Part shown: positions 47,995 to 57,760 of the stretch, piece by piece
Position numbering within the stretch: position 1 is the first letter of the stretch
Layout: each line of letters opens with the position of its first letter
Origin: Amphiura filiformis
Lineage: Eukaryota; Echinodermata; Ophiuroidea; Amphilepidida; Amphiuridae
Direction: 5' to 3'
Assembly: GCF_039555335.1 (NCBI RefSeq)
Contig: NC_092646.1
Coordinates: forward strand, 36,267,695 to 36,331,694
Length of the DNA stretch: 64,000 bases
Program-made: the position numbers and the translations under genes
Notes under the pieces: model-generated
What the model was told of the DNA's origin: nothing
Seen by the model: the letters and a program-made list of their open reading frames with translations, nothing else
Database searches by the model: none

Positions 47995-49431
47995 TGTCTC
48001 GAGAAAACCGTGCAATTCCCCCTCCCCCGGGCAACCCGCCCCCATTTTTTCTCCCATTAAATCAACCTGGTGTGGTTCTCAGAATAAAAACACTGAGTTC
48101 AGACCCGATTTGTTGGTGTGAAATCTATCTAGTGGTGCATTCGAAATTCCTCTTTCTCTATAGGAGCACCTCGCCAATGTTGTGCGGATCTTTAATTATT
48201 TACAAAATCAAGATTTGTTCAAGTCTACTCGCCACATATTCACAACAAGTATGCATTTCTCAATGGGCTAACTTTTTAGGCTGATTACAAGTCTGTTCTC
48301 TTTATCATGTTTATACTGTGATGTGCCTTGAGTAATTTAATTTAATTATTTGGCTTTGTTTACAAGCTGAAAGTATTTCGTGAGATGGGAAACCCCCTTG
48401 CACTTTGCAAGTGTTGGTGTTTCAAGTCATTTTTTGGATTCCCCACAAATTATTGTAAACAAAGTCAGATCTATGTTTGGAGCTTGAAATCCCCAGTTCA
48501 GTGTATTGTACCATAGGAAAACCCCCCAGGAAGTGATGTAATGTGAAAGGTTAATGTGTATAATTAATCCTCGGAAATCCCAAGCTTGCATCATCTGTGA
48601 AGATGCGAATGAAGCGATGGTTTTTAATAGATGATAGGTTTTGATGGGTACTGGTATAAAAAGCTGGAGGCTTGAGTTTGGTTTCACAGAATGTCGTGGG
48701 AGATTGTAAATCTTCACATGTATGTGTTGGTCTTCGTGCTTCAAAAAAGAAGTACATTTTAACCAGTTTACATAGCCAATATTTGAGCTATTTTTAATAC
48801 AGCAACGAAGGAGATTTTAATGTGCTCTTCTTCGTCAAAGGATTAAAATTCTTCTGTCGAATTGCTGGAGTTTGCTGGGTTTATGAAAACAACACATCTG
48901 TCAAATACAGCGGAGCAGTGTTAAAGAAGCCTGTTCCCTGGAGAAAGAGTGATTGGTGAAAGAAACACCATTTTGTAGAAAGCAGCGCAAGGAGAGATAA
49001 ATGTTTGGAGAAAGCAGCACAAGGAGATAATCGTTTGGAGAAAGCAGCGCAAGGAGATCATTGTTTGGAGTAAGCAGCACCATTTTGTGTGGGGATTTTA
49101 TACGCAAGGATATTAAGTGCAAGTGTACAAAGGACTTCGCTGATTTATGCAAGACAAGTGATTAAGGATATTTACATCAGCCATCCAGAACATTGCAAGA
49201 ACTCTGCTATCTTCAAGAAGAAGACTGCTGGTTAAGTACTGAGTAGTTAAACTATTATTGTGATTGTGTGATCATTTTATACGTGCATTTGTTGTCATAC
49301 ATTGTACCAATCATATATTGCTATCAATTAAAGACTTAGATTTTGTTTGCTTAATCAAACAGTGTATTTGTGTTGTGCATTCGTGTGAGTTCGGGTAAAA
49401 GGTGATTTTGGCCTTGAGTCAAAATATAACA
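47995..49431 (+). mobile_element. Possible solo LTR
   Basis: Begins TGTCTCGAG and ends AAAATATAACA, flanked by ATTT on both sides. A strong TATA box (TATAAAAAG, 48655-48663) lies inside and a possible ATTAAA polyadenylation signal is near 49327. Sub-repeats GGAGAAAGCAGCGCAAGGAG occur at 48990-49075. No primer-binding site or gag/pol sequence adjoins, so it would be a solo LTR. The boundaries are inferred from a 4-bp flank only. Confidence 0.35.
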
Positions 49432-50340
49432 ATTTTTCATTTATTAAAGCATCAAAACAAATTGTAGTTCCTAGATTTAAAAAACAATTTTTTTTTATCA
49501 AATAAAATGGACTTTTCTCTTGGTCAATTTTGAAAAAAAAAATCTTGTTCCTAAAACATTGTATCTGTTTGGATAATGATTTGGAAATTTATAATTACAT
49601 CCAAAATGAAAGAATTGAATGTTACATATTCTTGTTTATGGCATAATATTGTAGTCTTTCAACCTTTTCATAACTTCAGTTGTGTAATTCCCGCTGAAAA
49701 GTGTTTTTTTAAATTTTAGAAATAAATAAAAAATCGCTCTGGACTTTTCGTACTGATCATATTGTATACGATTACCAGACTATTATTATCTGATTACAAT
49801 ATAGACTAATGTGACGTCATTGCCAGGCAGTTTGTCTGCATTATGGCCTTTGTTACTTGTCCGGAATTAATTTGTACTGATCGTATGGAGTTCGCTCAAG
49901 CATAATCAGTAGGCCAATTCCTTTGTGTCTCATTGAATATGTGTCACATTAGCTCAGGGACGCTATTATAATAGTTTGCATCATTTTTTTAGGTCAATAG
50001 ATAAAAGAGAGGCCTTGAATAACACAGATATTGCTCTAGACATTATTTTTTATCTTCAAAGCTGCTACCATAGCAGATGTCAAGGAGGCGGCACTTGCTT
50101 ATTCATGGGGCTCAAATTTTTATCAATCCCGTTGTACGCTTTATTTTGCCGAGTGCAAGGGCTGGTAATTTCTCCACTCATGGATATTAAGCGTTTGTGT
50201 GCCGATTAGTTTGGTCACGTTTTCCCATGTTGGTGTGCTAGCCTGAGTCCCTTGGCCCCGACCTCGAAACAATTCAAAATGGCGGAATAAAATGGCCGGT
50301 TCTCGTTCGGGGCCTGAGAACGAAACATGCAAAAAAGTGT
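49432..50340. other. No recognised gene
   Basis: AT-rich, with homopolymer runs. Short frames near 49976-50209 show no family resemblance. Confidence 0.35.
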
Positions 50341-50344
50341 CGAG

Positions 50345-51245
50345 AAATTATCTATGCCCGTGTAACGGGGCATAGATATTGTATTTGTTGCGTTTAGTCT
50401 TCTCCTTTTTCGCCTTCTTCTTCTCCTTAAGACCAGTCCTTTGCACCCCTCTAGCTCAAGAACTAAAGTAGCCTCGGGGCCCATAATTGGTATAATGATG
50501 GCCCAAGACCCCTAAAAATTTCAAGAGGTCAAAGGTCATGGGCTACAGGGGGCAATATGTGTAAAATTTCAAACAGCTCTAGCTCAAGAACTATAGCGCC
50601 CTCAGGGTTCATACTTAGTATATTGATGACCCATGACCCCTAAATGTAACCTATGGTAGTCACGACCCCAGAAGTCAAAGGTCATAGGCCACAGGGAGCA
50701 ATATGTGTAAACTTTTAAAACAGCTTTAGCTCAAGAACTATAGCGCCCTCAGGGTTCATACTTGGTACAACGATGGCCCATGACCCTTAGATATTTTCTG
50801 CAGTAACATCGACCCCAGAGGTCAAAGGTCATGGGCTACAGGGGGCAATATGTGTAAAATTTCAAACAGCTCTAGCTCATGAACTACAGCGCCCTCAGGG
50901 TTCATACTTGGTACAATGATGACCCATGACCCTAGATGTATTCTATGTTAGCCGCATCCCCAGAGGTCAAAGTCTAAAGGCTTTAAAAAGCAAACTAGGG
51001 TATTAGAGAGAGTGTGGTCCAGTCTGGTGGTGTTTTAGAGAGGGTGATGGTCTGATGGGGGTATAAAAGAGAGTGAAGGCTTGGTAGGGTATTAGAGAGA
51101 GTGTGGGCCAGTTCAGTGTTATGAGCATTACATGTATATCAAATGAAAGCTTAAAACAAGTGCTTTCACATGGTGCTTACCAAGTTTTCGTTTGTGAATA
51201 GGGGAAGGGGGTTAGGTGTGGTCACGGGCATAGATATTCGTGTTT
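50345..51245. repeat. Degenerate tandem array with AGCTCAAGAACTATAGCGCC motif
   Basis: Four units of about 150 bp repeat AGCTCAAGAACTATAGCGCC, CTCAGGGTTCATACTTGGTA, GAGGTCAAAGGTCATGGGCT and ACAGGGGGCAATATGTGTAA. A second, shorter repeat (GGGTATTAGAGAGAGTGTGG) fills 50997-51110. GGCATAGATATT occurs near both edges (50379 and 51228). Confidence 0.8.
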
Positions 51246-52780
51246 GGTAAAACACATTACTGTGGCATCTAGTTTCTTTTGTATTTTATTGTTTTCACGA
51301 CGGAATTCCGGAGTGCATGCGCAGTAGCTCAATTAATGACGTAGAAACTAGCTCAAACTCATCAGCAGTATTATCGTTGACGCCTGAGCAATACTTGTTG
51401 TACGGCCAGTAAGTGCTTGTAAAAGAGATGATACATGATTAATTATTCATGAAATTGCATTTTTTGTGAAATCAGAGCAGAGAGATACCATCAGCTTGTC
51501 TGTGTGAAAGTGCATAGAAAAAACAACAAAATATGTTTAATTTCAAACCTGATTGTCAATGCTGAAACTTTGGCTGGAGAAGTTGAAGGTGACGTTGCTG
51601 GTTATCTTTTAGACCGTTTATCTGAAGTCATGGGTTGTTTTAGAGCAAAATAGGAGGCATTTTTGTGCCATGTAAATGGCGATCGGCATTGGACATGTTG
51701 GATGTGCACTGTCAACAAGCAGCCTGATTCAACTATACGGATTGTACACACACCGTGATTTGTATGTTATTCATTGATCAGTGCAGGCTAGGCACGGGCT
51801 AAGCATGTATATAAGTACTACAGAAAGCTACTCAGTCATGCACGTTCTCAAGACAGACAAAGAAATTCATTGTCGTGATGGTCATGAATGCAATGCATGA
51901 ATGATCATGATGATTGCATACCATGCCATGGCATGATAGACATGTAGGGCCTACATAGTATTCTGAGTATGGCATATTATGCCGTACATCAGATTCAGAC
52001 ATGCATAATTGACAAATATGCTGCACGAAGAGCAGAATGTTGTCATGTTCTTGAACCCGCCCAGGTCTTCATGTCATATTAAATCAAACCATGAATAGCA
52101 TGAACAGAGTGATCGTGATGGTGCTGGTTTACAAATTTAAATTACGATGTATCAGTGTTTGTCATGTCTGAATCTGAGTATGCTTGTCACTGCACGACTG
52201 TCAGTCCCGCTGTGAAAGTTTAGTGCCAACCTGTCAATACAATGTCTCCTACATCAGACGATGCACTGCACATGCTGCACTTGAAATCGAATGGATGGTA
52301 TTCTTCATGTTAAAAAAGGTAAGTTCATGTCTTCATGCCAAATCATGGGTTGGATCTCAAGTCTCAATTGTACAAGAGAGTCCCAAAATTATGACTAGGC
52401 TCGGGCTTCATGGCTTAGTATTCAAATGTGAGTAGGCCTAGATTAAGAATGATAGGCCTAGCCTGTCATGATATGTTTTGCATGAATGTAGGACAAAATA
52501 GGCCTACTGGTCCTGCTAGGCCTAGCAGTAGTAGTAGTACCATGACTATGTACGGTACATGTAATCCTCTTTACCTAACCTTTTCCAAGACATTTCACCA
52601 TTTAGGCATTACACTTACCGTAGTCTATGGCTGGGCCCTCATGCATCGTACCGTCAGGGGCAGGCATTATAGGCCTACTTGCCGTAGTCTACGCATACAC
52701 ACATTAGTCTAAGACCGGGCCTATTATCATGATTATACACACATCGTATTGTTATGTATGCATGGTGTTAATTACATCCT
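51246..52780. other. Intergenic, possible TATA promoter at 51807 and unsupported exon
   Basis: TATATAAG at about 51808-51815 sits in CATGTATATAAGTACTACAG. A strong GTAAGT donor occurs at 52319, ending a coding-like frame that begins near 52184. No protein family is recognised, so neither is called as a gene. Several TAGGCCTA octamers cluster at 52430-52680. Confidence 0.3.
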
Positions 52781-52791
52781 ACTGTTATTAG

Positions 52792-53035
52792 GACGTAAGT
52801 TGCGTAACATTGTGACGTAAGTTGCGTAACATTGTGAGTTGCGTAACATTGTGTGACGTAACTTACATTACGCAACATATAAGTTGCGCAACGCAACATA
52901 AGTTGCGCAACGCAACATAAGTTACGTTGGGTAACTTAACAACGACATGCAACGTAAGTTTATACGCAACGTAAGTTACGTTGCATAAATTAACAACGCA
53001 ACGTAAGTTACGTTGCATAACGTAAGTTACAAAAA
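52792..53035. repeat. Self-complementary ACGTAAGTTGCGTAAC minisatellite
   Basis: Built from GTAAGTTGCGTAACATTGTG units on the left and CAACGTAAGTTACGTTGC-type units on the right, so the array is both tandem and inverted. It lies about 370 bp beyond the 3' end of the TSP1-Hint coding region. Confidence 0.9.
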
Positions 53036-53406
53036 GCTCCTTCAAAAAGCTCCTTCACACAATGGGAATTTCGGGAACTATTGGTGAATGTTACAATCCA
53101 ACAGCGGCCATTGCTAGTTTTGGGAATATAGTCCACATTTTGGTGGGCAAATTGTGTGGTCAAATGTAAGAAAATAACTAAAATCGCTTAATTGGAATAA
53201 TACCAACCAGCAACGGACATCGAGTCAAGACTACGTGGGAAGTTTGGGGTAAGTAAAGCTTCCTTGTTATAAAAAACAAGAAAAAGCATATCCAAAATTC
53301 ACCTTTTTATCATACATTACGCCAGACAAACATATATTAGTTTAATGTCTTCGTAGTTCAATATTCTTAACCTTAATTAATTCATCCAACCTGTGCCTCA
53401 AATTAT

Positions 53407-54065
53407 TTACAAAATATTTTCTTCGACATGATCCCACATTTGGACCAGCTTCTTAACAAGGCTTGTGTCGGTAATAGACGGGCTGATACCGTACAGAAAC
53501 CTTAAAGGAGCCGTGACCTGTCTGTATAACCATTCATCATACATATGAACAGACGCCAAAACATCATCTACAACGATGTAATGGTTAAGAGTCATTGGAT
53601 GTCGAATGCCATTCCAAGACTCACCGAGGTCAATCACCGGTTTTGGCGTGAATTTACCGGCAGAATTTCTCAGCCACACGAAATCGCCGATTTTCACACT
53701 CCCAGCGGTTACTGGATTCATCGGTGGATACCGACAGGAATCAGTGATAGGTGCTACATTTGGTTCAGCTTTCTCCTCAATTCTACACGCGTATACCAAA
53801 TGCTTCGAATGTAGACGAAGAGATAGCTCTTTCTCATCCTCGAATACGAAGACTAACTTTACCAAGCGAGAGGAGTTGCTGGTATCATCTTCATGAGATA
53901 TGAAGTACACTTCGGAAAATGTTACCGAGTTGGTTTCCGCGTCAAAGCTTTCCACGTTATCTCCTACTTTTAGTTGATCCATTCGTTTACGTTCTATTTT
54001 CGTGCCGTCATCTTTGGTGAGTAGTTTCACGCGAACCATAGAGTCGGAAGCAAAACATGATCCTG
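53407..54065 (-). CDS. C-terminal Hint (Hedgehog/intein-type) domain, terminal exon
   Basis: A 659-bp terminal exon. After the acceptor GTTTTATTTTAG the sequence reads GSCFASDSMVRVKLL: Cys-Phe at the start of the domain is the signature of Hint modules, whose Cys performs the N-S acyl shift in self-cleavage. Then KRMDQLKVGDNVESFD, LRLHSKHLVY (position of the conserved T-x-x-H block, His kept, Thr not evident), VKIGDFVWLRN, and IVVDDVLASVHMYDEW followed by APLRFLYGI, closely resembling the end of the Hedgehog Hog domain. Where Hedgehog has LASC this protein has LASV. Length from the Cys is about 217 residues. The 5' join is phase 1 to the TSP1 exon at 54269-54445 (intron 203 bp), giving Ala at the junction. 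The product is likely a secreted, self-processing TSP1 protein. Autoprocessing is inferred. Confidence 0.85.
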
Positions 54066-54268
54066 CTAAAATAAAACAAATAAAAATGAGAAGTGAAAAA
54101 GGATATTATAATCTAAGAAAATGGATGCAAAACGAGAAAAAGATGTCCCCGGGTACATAACCGGGCACCGATAGTTCTATAGGACCAAATTGAAAGTGGT
54201 GCCTAATATTTAACGGGTTCAGAAACATGAGAGAAAACAGGGATACAAAGATCGTACATATAATTTAC

Positions 54269-54445
54269 CATCTTTTTTGCATTTTCGACTTTCTTCATTG
54301 GATCCATGACAACTGCCAACATTTCCGACACACGTTCTGTATCTGTCTTGGATGAGATCTGGAGGAATAAATCCGACAAACTGCCCCGAATACGGATTTT
54401 TACAAGCTCCCCATGATCCCCATTGTCCCCACACACGCCACTGAG
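54269..54445 (-). CDS. Thrombospondin type-1 repeat exon of the TSP1-Hint gene
   Basis: A 177-bp exon, 59 codons, phase 1 on both sides. It encodes QWRVWGQWGSWGACKNP, an insert SGQFVGFIPPDLIQDRYRTC, then VGNVGSCHGSNEESRKCKKD. The W-x-x-W pattern (WGQWGSW), the YRTC strand and the final C-x-x-x-x-x-x-x-x-C fit TSP1, though the usual SxTCGGG segment is replaced by a longer loop. The acceptor is ATTATTATTACAG and the donor GTAAAT. It joins the Hint exon 203 bp downstream. Earlier exons (signal peptide, further modules) are not found in the 9.5 kb upstream available here. Confidence 0.8.
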
Positions 54446-54765
54446 CTGTAATAATAATGTCATTTGAATCAGAATTTTTTCGGGGAAGAAGGGGGGGTTA
54501 TTAATGGGGAATGAGTGATGGGGGGGGGACATAATCTACCAATGATTTTTACTGGGGGAATAGGGGGGAGGGCAAGAGTTCCTCTTGGGGACATTACCCC
54601 CATGCCACTGGTTGCATGTCCTGTACAGTGTTATTTCATAAAATATAATAGTTTTTGATAACATGATCATTATTATTTTGAGGAAAATAAATGATATTTT
54701 ACTTGATTGTACGAGTATACATGTATTAATTAAAATCTGTGCCAAGTACTAATTATTATGGTGAT

Positions 54766-55496
54766 AAAAGCAGAGGGGAGGCGTTGGACTGTGAATCCAA
54801 GGGTCAAGGGTTCGAATCCCAGGTCCGCCTGAACTCGGCTGGCTCTTTGTGTCCTTGAGCAAGGCACTTCACTCTACTTGCTTATTGCTTCGGAGGGCAC
54901 TTTAAGGGGGTACTACACCCCTGCCCAAATTTGTGCCTATTTTTACATTTTTCTCAAAAATTATAGCGCATTGGTGACAAGAAAGATATGTATATTATAG
55001 GGGCAAGGACTACAACTACTTCACTGGCAATTTTATTTCAACACAGACAACAGTTGTGGAGTTACAGTCAAAAGGAGGAAAACCAATATTTGATCAATAA
55101 ATCAATAACTACTTGCCTTGAGTTGCTGAATTTTCAGTGCAGTAGTTGTAGTCCTTGCCCCTATAATATACATATCTTACTTGTCACCAATGTGCTATAA
55201 TTTTGAGAAAAATGCAAAAATAGGCACAAAAATTGGCCAGGGGTGTAAGTACCTCTTAAGCCGTCGGTCCCGTGTATGTATTTCTGACTTTAATGCAGTG
55301 TGCACGTTAAAGAACGTCACAGGCTATTCGAAAAGAGCAGGGGATCATCCCGGTACTGTTGACTGTACTTCAAAAATACACTCATCTACTCTAGGTTCCA
55401 GAGTAAAAAATAAGTATAGCTTGTCTGTACGCAGTGCGATAATACTCATACATATAAGGGAGGCACTTATAAGGAAGAAGAAGAAGTGTTAGTGTT
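54766..55496 (+). mobile_element. tRNA-derived SINE, split by a TTAA element
   Basis: The head has a Pol III B box (GGGTTCGAATCCC, 54808-54820) after ACTGTGAATCCAAGGG. The middle GTGTCCTTGAGCAAGGCACT resembles the conserved core of V-SINE-type elements, and the 3' end is AAGGAAGAAGAAGAAG. The SINE body is interrupted at 54906-55255. Its 3' half recurs at 1891-2027. Confidence 0.75.
54902..55259. mobile_element. 350-bp foldback TTAA element nested in the SINE
   Basis: The element 54906-55255 has ends GGGGGTACTACACCCC and, inverted, AGAGGTACTTACACCCC, with arms of about 120 bp and TTAA on both sides. Excising it with one TTAA rejoins GGGCACTTTAAGCCGTCGGT of the SINE. Confidence 0.85.
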
Positions 55497-55866
55497 AGAT
55501 ATACCAGCTTTGTTTTCAAGATACTTAAACTCCATTTTACACGATTAACGAAGGAGTGTGGTGGGAGGTTCTAACCGGTAGCGGATTTAAGGAAAAAGAC
55601 ACTTTCAGCAAAATAACAGCGTTTTTTCTTCGTTTTAAAAATATACTTTAAAATATCCAAAATGTTGGTCAAAGTTGAAAAAAAAATGCAATTTTCAAGT
55701 TGCTGTGGTGGACCGAAATAAATTGACATGGAAAATCAAATTTGGCGCTTTTCTCAAAAACACTGATGGATAGAGTGGACAAATTGGTCACTACAGACGA
55801 GGACAAACAACATCAGGAAGCGAGCCACGTTAAAACTGCACTCAAGGCAACGGCTATAAGTCCCGG
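55354..55866 (+). repeat. Second copy of the SINE tail/Penelope-stub composite
   Basis: Matches 1891-2396 at high identity, including the Penelope stub from about 55758 (conceptual LMDRVDKLVTTDEDK). It ends at AAGTCC, where the copy at 2396 continues into Penelope coding sequence and this one into unrelated DNA. The following 55870-56173 has no recognised feature. Confidence 0.8.
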
Positions 55867-56173
55867 TTTTGTGACCCCCGTGACCATTTATTGATCGGTC
55901 GGTAACTTCCCAGTAAGTACCGGAAGTTTTAAAGTCAAGTGCTTTTCCGCCCAATTGGGTGTTTTGCGTTCTAAATTCGGGTAAATCCGCCCAAATATCA
56001 GGTATTGGGCGCTTTTTTTGGAAGGTTCAAAATTGGGCTAATTGAGAATCCTTTACCGCGGCCTGGCGAGTCAATGCGCCACTCCTTGATGCTGAAAAGT
56101 TTTGGCAACACTGCAATTAGGTCAAGACATGTCATCAATTTAACCTTGGCATGAGAAAGAGTTGCCACTCATG

Positions 56174-56742
56174 CTTAAAATCAGTGTTCGATTTTAATCA
56201 ATACCGCCTGCATACCTGCACCAGTGCATGTAACATTTCCTCTGTGCATGCAGCTTTTCACTACCTGCCTGCACGCGTGCATGTACAATTTTAGCGCTAG
56301 CGATATGACAAGGCCAATATACAAAAGTAAACAAGCAGTCAGTCCAATTTGGAAAAACCCAATCTATTTTTAGCGCAACATCCTGACTTCATTAGAAGGG
56401 CTGGCGCAATTGACAATTCCCGATACCCCTATCACGTGAGAACTGTCACTTTTTTTCATTGACTTCCAGAACTAGAACCAGTTCTAGAACAGATGAAGCC
56501 ACAGCATCCAGTGTTTTGGCTAAGAAATCGGCGAGTGATCGGCATAAAAATGACACTGACAGTGGAGCCGGGAATATTATTACAAGCTTATTCCTGACAA
56601 TGATCGTGACGGTGATTCAATGTGATTTTATGTTTGCTTTAATTTTGGTGCATGCACACTTTTTGCTGTGCATGTAGAAATTTTGGGCTGCATGCACCAG
56701 TGCAGGTAGGAAAAAATTTGTAAATCGGACACTGCTTAAAAT
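56174..56742. mobile_element. Non-autonomous hAT element with 8-bp target duplication
   Basis: The element 56182-56734 (553 bp) begins CAGTGTTCGATTT and ends AAATCGGACACTG. The direct repeat CTTAAAAT at 56174-56181 and 56735-56742 is a perfect 8-bp target duplication. Both features are diagnostic of the hAT superfamily. Subterminal CCTGCACCAGTGCATG and CATGCACCAGTGCAGG are inverted copies. A coding-like frame (RTRTSSRTDEATASSVLAKK) follows a TTGACTTCCAG acceptor-like site at 56460 and ends within the element; its origin is unknown. Confidence 0.9.
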
Positions 56743-57360
56743 CCACCACATTATGGTGGATTAAAGAATAGCTTAATCTATTATGTACAGCTGTGTGTGG
56801 TCAAAAGAGTATACTTCATGACTTCTAATATTATTTGCCCCAACACATGTGTCTGGCACTTAACACTTTGGGTGGAATATTTGGAAACAGGTATTTATTT
56901 TTTTAGTCCACAAAATGTAAACAAGGAGACATGTACAATTACAGAATTTGACTTATTGGAAATGGGTTTTTGCTGAACAAAAGTAAGTAAACATGCATTA
57001 GGGATCATATTTTTCAAAAATGGATTACAGAGTTTCAGTGTATTTTGAAAATGATGGGTTTGTGTGAATTTTTATAACTGGTGCAGTTATCATGTTTTGA
57101 AATATACACTCCTTGACAGCTCTCTCCGTGCCTGTTGGGTGTTTCCATAACCTGACCACCTTTTCTGACTACCTTTTCTGACTACCTTTTCTGACCATCT
57201 TTTTTGACCTTCTTATTTGACATTATTTTGATGTTTGCTTCATTTTTATTATCTTTACACTTTGCACAATAATGTTGTACCATTCTGGATGTTAAGTGAC
57301 ATAAAATTGAAATTATTAAGTGAAATTTGTTTTGTTTTTCCATACTTCCATGGTTTTTCA

Positions 57361-57538
57361 CAGGGCAGTTAACTTCTCAGTTTAGAGAGGAGACAGTTAT
57401 CATTTCAGGTGCTGATGGGTCAATAATCAATAAAGTAAACACAATTACCACTTCACAAGGTCATATTCATGATATTTGTCAAACATGCCCTGATATATTA
57501 TTAGCCTTGGGTGCAGCATGTATGTGGATATGGGTTTA
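57361..57538 (+). CDS. Possible exon or gene fragment inside the 6.5-kb element
   Basis: After the acceptor-like CATGGTTTTTCACAG the frame reads GQLTSQFREETVIISGADGS, INKVNTITTSQGHIHDICQT and CPDILLALGAACMWIWV, then stops at 57539. The composition is protein-like and clearly non-repetitive. No family is recognised and there is no good donor, so it could be a captured exon, a transposase remnant or chance. Confidence 0.3.
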
Positions 57539-57675
57539 AGGGTATACGAGGTATTGTTGGTCGAAGCAGATTTACATTATCTGAATCATGTGAATCAATA
57601 TATTATTGAAAAATAACACTTTGGTGTTTTGCAGAAGTTCATTTAATATACAAATCATACACTTGGGAAAACTTG

Positions 57676-57760
57676 CTTAAGGGCGTACTACACCCATATA
57701 TTGGTTTGATTGGTCTAAAAAAATATTTTTTCATTTATAGCTAGGCGATATATGCACGGA
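57676..57760. mobile_element. End of a TTAA-flanked GTACTACACCC element
   Basis: TTAA followed by GGGCGTACTACACCC at 57677. Same terminal motif as at 4782, 54902 and 62398. The partner end was not identified. Confidence 0.45.

Noticed and set aside
53545..53896. Plus-strand frames across the Hint exon
   Set aside because: Antisense shadows of the minus-strand Hint coding sequence.
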